This document shows positions 26,835 to 34,748 of a stretch of DNA of 64,000 nucleotides, piece after piece. This stretch comes from SB11 sp037968475. GTDB lineage: Bacteria; Bacteroidota; Bacteroidia; UBA8524. Made by a program: the position numbers and the translations under genes. The notes beneath the pieces were generated by a model. It ran no database searches and was not told the DNA's origin. It saw only the letters and a program-made list of their open reading frames with translations. Location of the stretch: NCBI GenBank assembly GCA_037968475.1, contig JBBKVO010000021.1, forward strand, positions 24,385-88,384. Reading direction: 5' to 3'. Position 1 is the stretch's first letter; each line of letters starts with the position of its first letter.

Positions 26835-29336
26835 ATGTTTAATACTGACGATAACGGGAAGTTTATGTTTACAGGGCTTTCATCAGACGAGCAAGACGGC
26901 ACAGAGTTCCTTCCCCTACTTTCGCAAGAAGAGGAAGACGAGATACATAGAGAGGAAATACCTGAAGAACTGCCAATATTGCCGCTACGCAATACGGTAA
27001 TGTTTCCCGGCGTGGTATTTCCCATCACAGTTGGACGAGATAAATCAATCTCGCTTATAAAAGATGCCAACAAAGGCAACAAAATTATAGGTGTAGTGGC
27101 ACAAAAAGATGCCAGTATTGAAGACCCCACAACAGATGACCTTTTTGATACAGGAACAGTAGCCTTAATACTTCGCACGCTGCGTATGCCCGATGGTAAT
27201 ACCACTGTGATATTACAAGGCAAAAAACGTTTTGAGATAAAGGAATTTACCACGATAAAGCCCTACTTTAAAGCTAAAGTAACCCCCATTGATGTAAAAC
27301 GTCAAAAGCTAAAAAAAGAAGGCGAAGCCATTATAGAAACGGTAAAAGACTTGGCATTAAAAATTATAGAATTATCGCCAAACATTCCTACCGAAGCAGG
27401 TTTTGCCATAAAAAATATTGATAGTCCCAATTTCTTAGTCAACTTTATCGCATCAAACCTCAATGTTGATACTGCTGAAAAGCAACGCATTTTAAAAGAA
27501 AATGGCCTTTTAGACCGCGCTAATTTAGTATTGGAAAACCTGAACCGCGAAGCCCAAATGCTGGAACTTAAAAACCAGATACAAAACAAGGTAAAGGTAG
27601 ATTTGGATAAGCAACAGCGCGATTACTTTCTTCAACAACAGATAAAAGTAATACAAGAAGAGCTTGGCCAAGAAAACCCCGACCGCGAAATAGAAAATAT
27701 GCGCGATAAGGGTAAAAAGAAAAAATGGGCTAAAGAGGTAAACGATGCTTTTAACAAAGAGCTTGACAGACTACAACGCATGAACCCAATGGCTCCCGAC
27801 TATTCAGTGGGGCTAAACTGGGCGCAACTGGTGCTTGATTTGCCTTGGGGAGACACTACCAAAGACAATTTTGATATAAAACGCGCCAAAAAGGTATTGG
27901 ATGCCGACCATTTTGGACTTGATAAAGTAAAAGACCGCATACTTGAATACCTAGCAGTATTGAAGTTAAAAGGCGACATGAAAAGCCCCATTATTTGCTT
28001 GTATGGCCCTCCGGGTGTAGGTAAAACCTCACTAGGAAAAAGTATAGCAAGGGCAGTAGGTCGCAAGTATGTACGGATGTCGTTAGGTGGTTTGCGTGAT
28101 GAAGCTGAAATACGCGGACACCGCAAAACCTACATAGGCGCAATGCCCGGCCGTATTATTCAATCGCTTAAAAAAGGGCAATCGTCAAACCCTGTTTTTA
28201 TACTGGATGAGATTGATAAACTAGCCAGCGATTTTAGAGGCGACCCATCATCAGCGCTTTTAGAGGTGCTTGATCCTGAACAAAATAATACTTTTTACGA
28301 TAACTATGTAGAGATAGACTACGACCTAAGCAAGGTGATGTTTATAGCTACTGCCAATAATTTAGATACCATACAGCCTGCCCTTTTGGATAGGATGGAG
28401 ATTATAGAAATTAACGGCTACACGGTTGAGGAAAAAATAGAAATAGCCAAAAAGTACCTAATACCTAAACAAGCTGAAGCACACGGACTTAAAAAAGACC
28501 AAATAAAACTAAGTAACGCTGTACTTGAAAAAATAGTTGAAGACTATACCAGCGAATCGGGTGTGCGTGGTTTGGAGAAAAAAATAGCCTCTATTGCCCG
28601 CCACCAAGCACGCAGCTTTGTAGATGGTGATGCTTTTAAAGCCAGTTTGAACATTGATGATGTGATGACCATTTTGGGTGCCGAGCGTATGGAAAAAGAG
28701 ATGTATCAAGGCAATGATGTAGCCGGTGTGGTTACTGGTTTGGCTTGGACTCCCGTAGGCGGCACTATACTAAATGTAGAATCTGTATTAACACTGGGTA
28801 CTGGCAAGCTAACCCTAACAGGTAAACTGGGCGATGTGATGAAAGAATCAGCTGTAACGGCACTTACTTTCCTTAAAGCCCATGCCGATTATTTGGGTAT
28901 TAACCCTAAATTGTTCGACCAACGCGATATACACATTCACTTTCCAGCAGGTGCCATACCTAAAGACGGCCCTTCGGCAGGTATCACCATACTTACCTCG
29001 TTAACATCGCTGTTTACCCAACGTAAAGTGAAGCCTTTTATGGCTATGACGGGCGAAATAACCCTGCGTGGCAAAGTACTACCAGTAGGCGGTATAAAAG
29101 AGAAAATACTGGCTGCCAGACGTGCAGGTATAAAAGATATTATACTGTGTGATAAAAACCGTAAGGATATTGAGGATATTAAACCCAATTATTTAAAAGG
29201 TTTAACCTTTCACTACGTTAATAGTATGCTGGAAGTATTGGATATCTCAGTAACCAAAAAATCGGTAGACCAACCTGTTGATTTAAGCGTACGAGAAACT
29301 ACCGAACGTAAAGAATCGAACGTAAGTGTTATCTAA
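26835..29336 (+). CDS. lon: ATP-dependent protease Lon
   Basis: 833 residues with all Lon parts: an N-terminal LON substrate domain (LPILPLRNTVMFPGVVFP), a coiled middle, AAA+ core with Walker A GPPGVGKTS and Walker B FILDEIDKL, and a C-terminal protease domain with catalytic dyad Ser714 (PKDGPSAG) and Lys757 (GGIKEK). It degrades misfolded and regulatory proteins in the cytosol. An acidic N-terminal extension of ~45 residues precedes the LON domain, as in other Bacteroidota. It is transcribed alone and followed by a hairpin terminator. Confidence 0.97.
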   Translation: MFNTDDNGKFMFTGLSSDEQDGTEFLPLLSQEEEDEIHREEIPEELPILPLRNTVMFPGVVFPITVGRDKSISLIKDANKGNKIIGVVAQKDASIEDPTTDDLFDTGTVALILRTLRMPDGNTTVILQGKKRFEIKEFTTIKPYFKAKVTPIDVKRQKLKKEGEAIIETVKDLALKIIELSPNIPTEAGFAIKNIDSPNFLVNFIASNLNVDTAEKQRILKENGLLDRANLVLENLNREAQMLELKNQIQNKVKVDLDKQQRDYFLQQQIKVIQEELGQENPDREIENMRDKGKKKKWAKEVNDAFNKELDRLQRMNPMAPDYSVGLNWAQLVLDLPWGDTTKDNFDIKRAKKVLDADHFGLDKVKDRILEYLAVLKLKGDMKSPIICLYGPPGVGKTSLGKSIARAVGRKYVRMSLGGLRDEAEIRGHRKTYIGAMPGRIIQSLKKGQSSNPVFILDEIDKLASDFRGDPSSALLEVLDPEQNNTFYDNYVEIDYDLSKVMFIATANNLDTIQPALLDRMEIIEINGYTVEEKIEIAKKYLIPKQAEAHGLKKDQIKLSNAVLEKIVEDYTSESGVRGLEKKIASIARHQARSFVDGDAFKASLNIDDVMTILGAERMEKEMYQGNDVAGVVTGLAWTPVGGTILNVESVLTLGTGKLTLTGKLGDVMKESAVTALTFLKAHADYLGINPKLFDQRDIHIHFPAGAIPKDGPSAGITILTSLTSLFTQRKVKPFMAMTGEITLRGKVLPVGGIKEKILAARRAGIKDIILCDKNRKDIEDIKPNYLKGLTFHYVNSMLEVLDISVTKKSVDQPVDLSVRETTERKESNVSVI

Positions 29337-29362
29337 CTAAATAACGCTCATATACCATAAAC

Positions 29363-29404
29363 ACAAAGGGTGGACTATATAAATAGTCTACCCTTTGTAT
29401 TTTA
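29363..29404 (+). terminator. Terminator of lon
   Basis: ACAAAGGGTGGACTAT and ATAGTCTACCCTTTGT pair across a short A-rich loop (one G-T pair), followed by ATTTTAATTT. Confidence 0.8.
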
Positions 29405-29472
29405 ATTTCAAATTAACTAACGGGGCTTGGGTTAAAAAACCTGTGTTCAAATAATGTTATTTAACTTGTAAA

Positions 29473-29521
29473 AGCTGGCTCGAGCGTCCGCTCGTGCCGA
29501 AAATAATTGAGCGTCCGCTCG
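29473..29521. repeat. Two-hairpin GGA/TCC repeat unit
   Basis: AGCTGGCT, then CGAGCGTCCGCTCG, a 14-base spacer GTGCCGAAAATAATT, and GAGCGTCCGCTC. The reverse complement of this arrangement recurs at 63697-63745. Confidence 0.8.
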
Positions 29522-29679
29522 GTGGCAGTACCATTGGTTTTTTCATCCCCTACCCCCTTAGCTTACACACTTATCCTTTGACTCCGCTCAGGATGACAGC
29601 CTGCGCGCGTTGTCATACCGAGCGGAGTCGAGGTACGGTGCGGTGGACAAACATTGAAATTTAGGTTATATTGCTTCAA

Positions 29680-29988
29680 GTGAAAATCTATATTGTTTAT
29701 ATAGTTAAATGTGCCGATGGTTCTTACTACACAGGTATAACCAATGATGTAAATCGAAGGTTAGAAGAACCCAATACGGGTATAAATACCAAAGCCTAAA
29801 CATTTAAACGTAGACCAGTAGAACTATTGTTCACGACAGAGTTTATTATTGCAACCCTAGCCATAACTTTTGAAAAACAATTGAAAGGTTGGGGTAGAAA
29901 GAAAAAAGAAGCTCTGATAAATGGTGATTTTGATTCGTTAAAGGAATTAGCGGAGTGTAAGAATATTACACATTATAGGAATAAGTAA
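29680..29988 (+). pseudogene. GIY-YIG nuclease-family gene with an in-frame stop
   Basis: The frame from the GTG at 29680 encodes VKIYIVYIVKCADGSYYTGI, a typical single-domain GIY-YIG start, then a TAA at 29797-29799 in the place where homologues have a tyrosine (GINTKA-stop-TFKRRPVELLF). The frame continues to a second stop at 29986 with the usual FEKQLKGWGRKKKEALINGD ending. The HN of the common EHNSG motif is also altered (EEPNTG). It is therefore probably a recently inactivated gene, unless the stop is a sequencing error. Confidence 0.85.
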
Positions 29989-30171
29989 TTTGTTTTATGC
30001 TCTCCCGCCCTTCGACTTCGCTCAGGATGACAGCCCACAAGCGGTACAAGTTGGCGTATTTATTTTATAATTTTCTTAAACCAAACTCGATGATTATTGG
30101 GTGCGGTAGGAACGTCATTCCCTCGAAAGAGGGAATCCGCGCGTAGGACAATACTTTTTATTATGTAAGAA

Positions 30172-30672
30172 TTACTTTTTAGCGATGGCTTTGCTAATCC
30201 ACAAATCGGCGGCAACATAAGTTACGCTATCGCTTTGCAGCACATCCACCGATTTATCGCTAACACGGGCACGAAAATGGCAAATAAGTTCACCCTCATC
30301 ACAGCCTTCATAATACTTCATTTGCCCATAGGTATATTCGGCTTCTGTTTCTGCCACATCCTTTAGCCATGCCCTATTTCCGCTGGCGCAACGGCTAAAC
30401 ATTTTGGTTTTAGCCTGCTTTTTATTCGTCTTTTCGGTATAGGGTGTGGTTAGTTTTTTACGTACCAAGTTATACGTTACAGAGCTTATATCTCCCCCGT
30501 CATCATCTACAGCAATAGCTTCTTCCATCATCTCTTCTTCTTCAGAGGTGCCTTCTCGTTCAGAAATAGTTACTATATTTTCTTCTGCATCAGTAGCATA
30601 AATATATTGATACGATAGGCCAAAAATGGCTATTAGTGCTAAAGCAGCACCTATTTTTAATAGAGCTTTCAT
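30172..30672 (-). CDS. Hypothetical exported or membrane-anchored protein
   Basis: 166 residues. The N-terminus is a signal or anchor helix (IGAALALIAIFGLSYQYIYA), followed by an acidic low-complexity stretch (SEEEEMMEEA) and a C-terminal domain with four cysteines (RCASGN, YYEGCDEGELIC). No family is recognised. It is probably in the periplasm. It lies just downstream of the DUF2306 gene on the same strand with a 60-base gap. Confidence 0.7.
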   Translation of the reverse strand: MKALLKIGAALALIAIFGLSYQYIYATDAEENIVTISEREGTSEEEEMMEEAIAVDDDGGDISSVTYNLVRKKLTTPYTEKTNKKQAKTKMFSRCASGNRAWLKDVAETEAEYTYGQMKYYEGCDEGELICHFRARVSDKSVDVLQSDSVTYVAADLWISKAIAKK

Positions 30673-30733
30673 GGGCTTAATTTTTTAATGTATACATATT
30701 GGCAATACTATGTAAACGACTGATTATCAATTT

Positions 30734-31357
30734 TTATTTTACCGTTCGTCTAATAATCCACTCAGCAACCAGCAGGTTGGGTATCCAGTTTATCCACGCC
30801 GTTATTTGCACCACAAAATCGTGTTCCCATCCAATATACAGCGACAGCAAGGGCACATACAAACGCAATGTAATGGCCGAAAAACTAAGGGCATAGCTGC
30901 GTATCATCCATTTTCTATGTTCAGCAATTTTATGTTCGCGCACCTTCTTATACGCTAAAAATGTACTGCTAAACCAAAGCAAACTAAGTAGGGTAAAACC
31001 CGCTTGCGACCACCAGCCACCGTTGGCATATAAGGCCATATAAAAGCCTGATGGGGCGGCTAAAAACAATACTGCACCCACATACACCTTGCCCAGCGTG
31101 CGGTGCAAGCGCAAATAACGCTGGCGCAACTTTTTTACAAACTGAAAAGGCCCTGTTAGCACCACCAAAATGCTTGAACTGATATGGATGTAAAAAGCCG
31201 TCATCCAAGTCCTATCAGTAATAAAATCTTGTTTGGCCAACAAAAAACCAATATCAGTGCGCAGGCTAAAATAAGCAAAGGTAATAATACCTAAGTATAG
31301 CGAGAGAAAGGCTAGTATAGCCCACAAAAAACTTTGTAGTAGTTGTTTTACCACCAT
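30734..31357 (-). CDS. DUF2306 family membrane protein
   Basis: 207 residues with about six membrane helices. The pattern HISSSILVVLTGPFQF, RYLRLHRTLGKVYV and EHRKWMIRSYALSF with conserved histidines matches DUF2306 (predicted membrane protein; the His residues could bind haem, which is inference). The precise role is unknown. It is expected in the inner membrane. Confidence 0.8.
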   Translation of the reverse strand: MVVKQLLQSFLWAILAFLSLYLGIITFAYFSLRTDIGFLLAKQDFITDRTWMTAFYIHISSSILVVLTGPFQFVKKLRQRYLRLHRTLGKVYVGAVLFLAAPSGFYMALYANGGWWSQAGFTLLSLLWFSSTFLAYKKVREHKIAEHRKWMIRSYALSFSAITLRLYVPLLSLYIGWEHDFVVQITAWINWIPNLLVAEWIIRRTVK

Positions 31358-31435
31358 ATCAAACTTAGTAATTAACGATTAAATACTATAAAATATTGGG
31401 TGGTAAACGGTGCTTTAGTTTAAAAACTCCTATTA

Positions 31436-32242
31436 CTACTTTTTTGCCCACACTATATCGCCTTCGGTTTTGGTGGTATAGCCCTTTTGTTTTAGATAAA
31501 CTATTAAATCATCACGGTTTTCGCTGGGGTTATTTCCCTTATGGGTTTCGATGGTCAAAGCCCCTATTTTTGCCCACACGGCATCATCGGCATTGTATAA
31601 AATACTATATTCCGAACCTTCGCAATCTAGTTTCAGCAGGTCAATTTTATCCAGTTGATAATCAGTAATAATATCCTCCAACGTGGTGGTTTCCACTTGC
31701 AACGTATCGCTACCGATAGCCGTATCAAAAATGCTGGCGCTTGTGGTAAATGAATCATTGGCATCGTATTGCAGGGTAATATGTCCCCTTTCTCCACTCA
31801 CCGCTTTATTTACAGGGGTAAAATCAAGCCCTTTGTTTTCATTGCAATACTTTTGCAACAATTCAAAATTCATAGGCATCGGCTCAAATGAAAACACTTT
31901 TGCTTTGGGGTATCGCATCAGCGAAAACAATGAAAAATATCCCACATTAGCTCCCACATCAATAATAATGGGTGCATTGCCAATACTGTTTTTAGGCAGC
32001 CCCTTATAATATATTTCGTCTAAAAAACACTCTTTATACGTTTGTACCATCCTGCGCGGTACATTTATCGGCATGCCGTTGCGACATTTAAAAGTGAGGC
32101 CGTCGTTCCTTTTGCCAAAGTATTTATAACCATAGTAAACCGGCCAGTTGCTATGTGTTTTAATCAGATTAATCAGTCTCATTTGACAAAATGTGTTGGT
32201 TGAGATTAAATTTATAACGCGCAATATAAAATAAATAAGCAT
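31436..32242 (-). CDS. FkbM family methyltransferase
   Basis: 268 residues. The SAM-binding motif is IIDVGANVGYFSLFS with FSFEPMP following, and LLKLDCEGSEYSIL is the FkbM signature. Such enzymes O-methylate sugars or other small substrates, often in surface polysaccharide pathways. It is cytosolic. No glycosyltransferase neighbours are present, so the substrate cannot be inferred. It diverges from the tRNA-Leu gene. Confidence 0.88.
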   Translation of the reverse strand: MLIYFILRVINLISTNTFCQMRLINLIKTHSNWPVYYGYKYFGKRNDGLTFKCRNGMPINVPRRMVQTYKECFLDEIYYKGLPKNSIGNAPIIIDVGANVGYFSLFSLMRYPKAKVFSFEPMPMNFELLQKYCNENKGLDFTPVNKAVSGERGHITLQYDANDSFTTSASIFDTAIGSDTLQVETTTLEDIITDYQLDKIDLLKLDCEGSEYSILYNADDAVWAKIGALTIETHKGNNPSENRDDLIVYLKQKGYTTKTEGDIVWAKK

Positions 32243-32284
32243 TTCGTCAAAAAAAGGGGTCTTCGTGCCAAATACAAAAATTAG

Positions 32285-32292
32285 TATATTTG
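32285..32292 (+). promoter_or_regulatory. -7 box of tRNA-Leu
   Basis: TATATTTG matches TAnnTTTG, ending 10 bases before the tRNA. A TTCG at 32262 could be a weak -33 element at 19-base spacing. Confidence 0.6.
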
Positions 32293-32302
32293 CCGCACTA
32301 TT

Positions 32303-32384
32303 GCGGTCATGGTGAAATTGGTAGACACGCCACCTTGAGGGGGTGGTTTCGAAAGATGTGGGGGTTCGAGTCCCCCTGACCGCA
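32303..32384 (+). tRNA. tRNA-Leu (anticodon GAG)
   Basis: The acceptor stem GCGGTCA/TGACCGC is perfect. The D-arm contains GGTAGAC, the anticodon stem CCACC/GGTGG encloses loop TTGAGGG (anticodon GAG), and the T-arm is GGGGG-TTCGAGT-CCCCC. A variable region TTTCGAAAGATGTG between them fits a class II tRNA. The discriminator is A and CCA is not encoded. It reads CUC and CUU codons. Confidence 0.95.
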
Positions 32385-32446
32385 CTCTAACATTTTTATT
32401 AAATCAAATTTGCAAATGCTTTTAATCCCCTATTTTTACCCCATAA

Positions 32447-32776
32447 ATGGATATAGAAGAAAGTGCCGATTTTATTGCTACGGTTAGCTACCTAAGTGCC
32501 GAGCAAGGGGGATTGAAAATACCTGCAACATCAGGCTACAGGCCGCAAATGAAGTTTGAGTTTATAGAAAAACAAACGGCAGGCGAACAAGTATTTTTGG
32601 ATGAAGAAATGGTATACCCCGGTGCTACTATTGATGCACATATACGTTTGCTCTCACCTGAGTTTTTTACCCACGCCCTAACGGAGGGTACTGCTTTTGA
32701 TTTTAGCCAAGGCGAGAGAACAATTGGTACGGGTATTATAAAACAGATACTTAATAACGATTTGAAAAGAGGTTAA
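32447..32776 (+). CDS. Stand-alone EF-Tu domain III-like protein
   Basis: 109 residues that align with the C-terminal beta-barrel (domain III) of elongation factor Tu: YLSAEQGGLKIP, SGYRPQMKFEF, EMVYPGATIDAHIRLL, and ERTIGTGIIKQIL correspond to the LSKEEGG, GYRPQ, MPGDN and RTVGAGV elements of EF-Tu. There is no GTPase domain and no fusion. In EF-Tu this domain contacts tRNA and EF-Ts; what a free copy does is unknown. It lies directly after tRNA-Leu and before an OmpA-like gene. Confidence 0.8.
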   Translation: MDIEESADFIATVSYLSAEQGGLKIPATSGYRPQMKFEFIEKQTAGEQVFLDEEMVYPGATIDAHIRLLSPEFFTHALTEGTAFDFSQGERTIGTGIIKQILNNDLKRG

Positions 32777-32817
32777 TCTTTATCACTGTTATGTAACTTT
32801 CTTAGCATTTTTCTATT

Positions 32818-34101
32818 ATGCCCTTAATGAAATTAGTATTTACATTTCTCTTATTTGTATTGGTTACATCAACCAATGGTCAGCTTATAAACATAAAAAC
32901 AAGCATTTATTTCGATACTGATTCTTTTACACTTACAACAGAGCATTATCCCAAACTTGATAAATTTGCCGATACCGCCCAAAAATTAAACATTAAGGGC
33001 TTACTGCTACGCGGAAATACAGATGCTGATGCTGATAGCTTGTATAATATTCGTTTATCAGCAAAAAGAAGTAATTCAGTAAAAAAATACTTATTACAAA
33101 AAGGCATAATTGACACCCTAATACACATTGATTATTATGGCGAAAACAAACCCATTGCTGATAATGCAAGCGATAAGGGTAAACAAAAAAACCGCAGGGT
33201 TGATATTATATTAAGTGCATTGCTACCTATAGTAAGCACTGAAATAGTGTTGCAGGATACCATGCCTCTTACTGAACCCATTGAACTAAATGATACTTGT
33301 AGTGGCGACACTACTTTTACATTACCCTATGGATCAATTGTTACCATGAATAAATGTGAATTTATTGAACAAATGGGTTGTGGTGGATTTGCTATAACAG
33401 AGTTTGTAACTCCACAAGTAGTAAGGGACTCGGGGCTTAATACTATGGACACTCGTCAAAATATTCTTATTTCAGGTGGTATGTTTACAATAAAAATATG
33501 CAATGGAAAATGCTTAAAAAAACCGCTAACACTAAGAGTATTAATTAAAGAAGGGTGTGAACCACCATGTACAATGGGACTATGGGAACAAGCAGAGGGA
33601 TGGAAGCCTTTATCTAATTCAACTGTAAAAGTAGTGAAGGAAGAAAACAAACGCTATTATGAAATTCAATTGCTCTGTGGGGGTGGATTTAACTTTGATT
33701 GTGCTTACAATTTGCAAAGCTTAACCATTAAAGTTCCTAAAAAATATAAAATACTAGAAGCCAAGGTTGCTAATGATTGTCCTTTATGGGTATACGAATC
33801 AAAGAAAAGCTCCTCTATAAAAAGAAGTAAAGTAAAAATTTGTATTATTTGCCAAAAGACAACAGAATTAAAAGAAAATTATATTTACCTAAAAGCTCTT
33901 ACCCCAAATGGTGATACGGTAGTTATAAACTATCAAAAAATAAAATCACTTCAACTGCGGTATAAAATATTTCCTGGGCATAAATGCAGGGGAGTTAAAC
34001 AAAAAAATCCCTGTCCAAACATATTCTACTTCTTTGGGAGGAGGAAATCGAAAGTAAAGATCAGAAAAAAAGATTTTGATCTTTTAGCAATAACCTATTA
34101 G
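32818..34101 (+). CDS. OmpA-like domain protein with cysteine-rich C-terminal region
   Basis: 427 residues with a signal peptide ending near TNGQ. An OmpA-like peptidoglycan-binding domain follows immediately (about residues 30-140): IYFDTDSFTL, RGNTDADADSLYNIRLSAKR and YGENKPIADN...KNRRVDI. The remaining 280 residues are cysteine-rich beta-type sequence (CGGF, CKLI-like and CLKK motifs) that I do not recognise. The OmpA-like domain usually sits at the C-terminus, so its N-terminal position is uncommon. It is probably a periplasmic or outer-membrane-associated protein. A DinB gene starts 11 bases after it. Confidence 0.75.
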   Translation: MPLMKLVFTFLLFVLVTSTNGQLINIKTSIYFDTDSFTLTTEHYPKLDKFADTAQKLNIKGLLLRGNTDADADSLYNIRLSAKRSNSVKKYLLQKGIIDTLIHIDYYGENKPIADNASDKGKQKNRRVDIILSALLPIVSTEIVLQDTMPLTEPIELNDTCSGDTTFTLPYGSIVTMNKCEFIEQMGCGGFAITEFVTPQVVRDSGLNTMDTRQNILISGGMFTIKICNGKCLKKPLTLRVLIKEGCEPPCTMGLWEQAEGWKPLSNSTVKVVKEENKRYYEIQLLCGGGFNFDCAYNLQSLTIKVPKKYKILEAKVANDCPLWVYESKKSSSIKRSKVKICIICQKTTELKENYIYLKALTPNGDTVVINYQKIKSLQLRYKIFPGHKCRGVKQKNPCPNIFYFFGRRKSKVKIRKKDFDLLAITY

Positions 34102-34112
34102 CTTTATCCACT

Positions 34113-34565
34113 ATGACTATCAGCCAACAATATCTTGAAACATGGGAAGAAGCCCGTACACGGTTTACCAACCAGCTTACCACCATTACAGAAACGGACT
34201 TGAAAAAGAAACTACAAGGCACTAAAAATACGGCTGGGTTTCTTATCCGACATATTACTGATGTGGAACTGCTATTTGCTAAAAATGTATTTGGTGGAAC
34301 GGATATAAAAGTATCGGCCAAAACGGTAATTGCCCAACACGACACGGGCGAATGGACAAATTTGCAAGAATTACTAGAATTGGTGGGCTATGCCCACGAT
34401 AGCTTATCAACTATAATTTCAGCACAAACGAATAGTAATTGGGCGGAAACTATTACCACCAAAGAATTTGGCACTAAAACCAAAGCTGAAGCTATTGGGC
34501 GCATACTATCACACACTGCCTACCACGCAGGTCAGTTGGCTTTGGCTCTTAAGTATGGGGTATAA
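34113..34565 (+). CDS. DinB/DUF664-type four-helix protein
   Basis: 150 residues with three metal-ligand histidines in the usual places: RHITDVE (helix 2), and HTAYHAGQL near the C-terminus. DinB-like proteins bind a divalent metal in a four-helix bundle and include thiol-dependent transferases and stress proteins. The substrate is not predictable. It starts 11 bases after the OmpA-like gene. Confidence 0.82.
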   Translation: MTISQQYLETWEEARTRFTNQLTTITETDLKKKLQGTKNTAGFLIRHITDVELLFAKNVFGGTDIKVSAKTVIAQHDTGEWTNLQELLELVGYAHDSLSTIISAQTNSNWAETITTKEFGTKTKAEAIGRILSHTAYHAGQLALALKYGV

Positions 34566-34748
34566 TTAAACTCAACTATCACACAACAAATAAACTACTT
34601 TGTTTGAAATTGAAAATTATTACAATTAAAACCCTATGTAATGCTTTGTATAGGTAGCTATTTGATCTCTTAAAGAGCTATATCAATAATATATAATAAC
34701 TTAAATATATAGAGCTACTTAACCTATAATTGTATAACTTTGATTAAT

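Larger units (their letters stand above)
29405..30171. other. Repeat region with a broken GIY-YIG gene
   Basis: No intact gene is present. It contains a two-hairpin GGA/TCC unit (29473-29521), copies of the GACTCCGCTCAGGATGACA repeat near 29580 and 30008, a GIY-YIG remnant (29680-29988) and a small inverted repeat near 30118-30135 (ATTCCCTC/GAGGGAAT). Confidence 0.75.
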
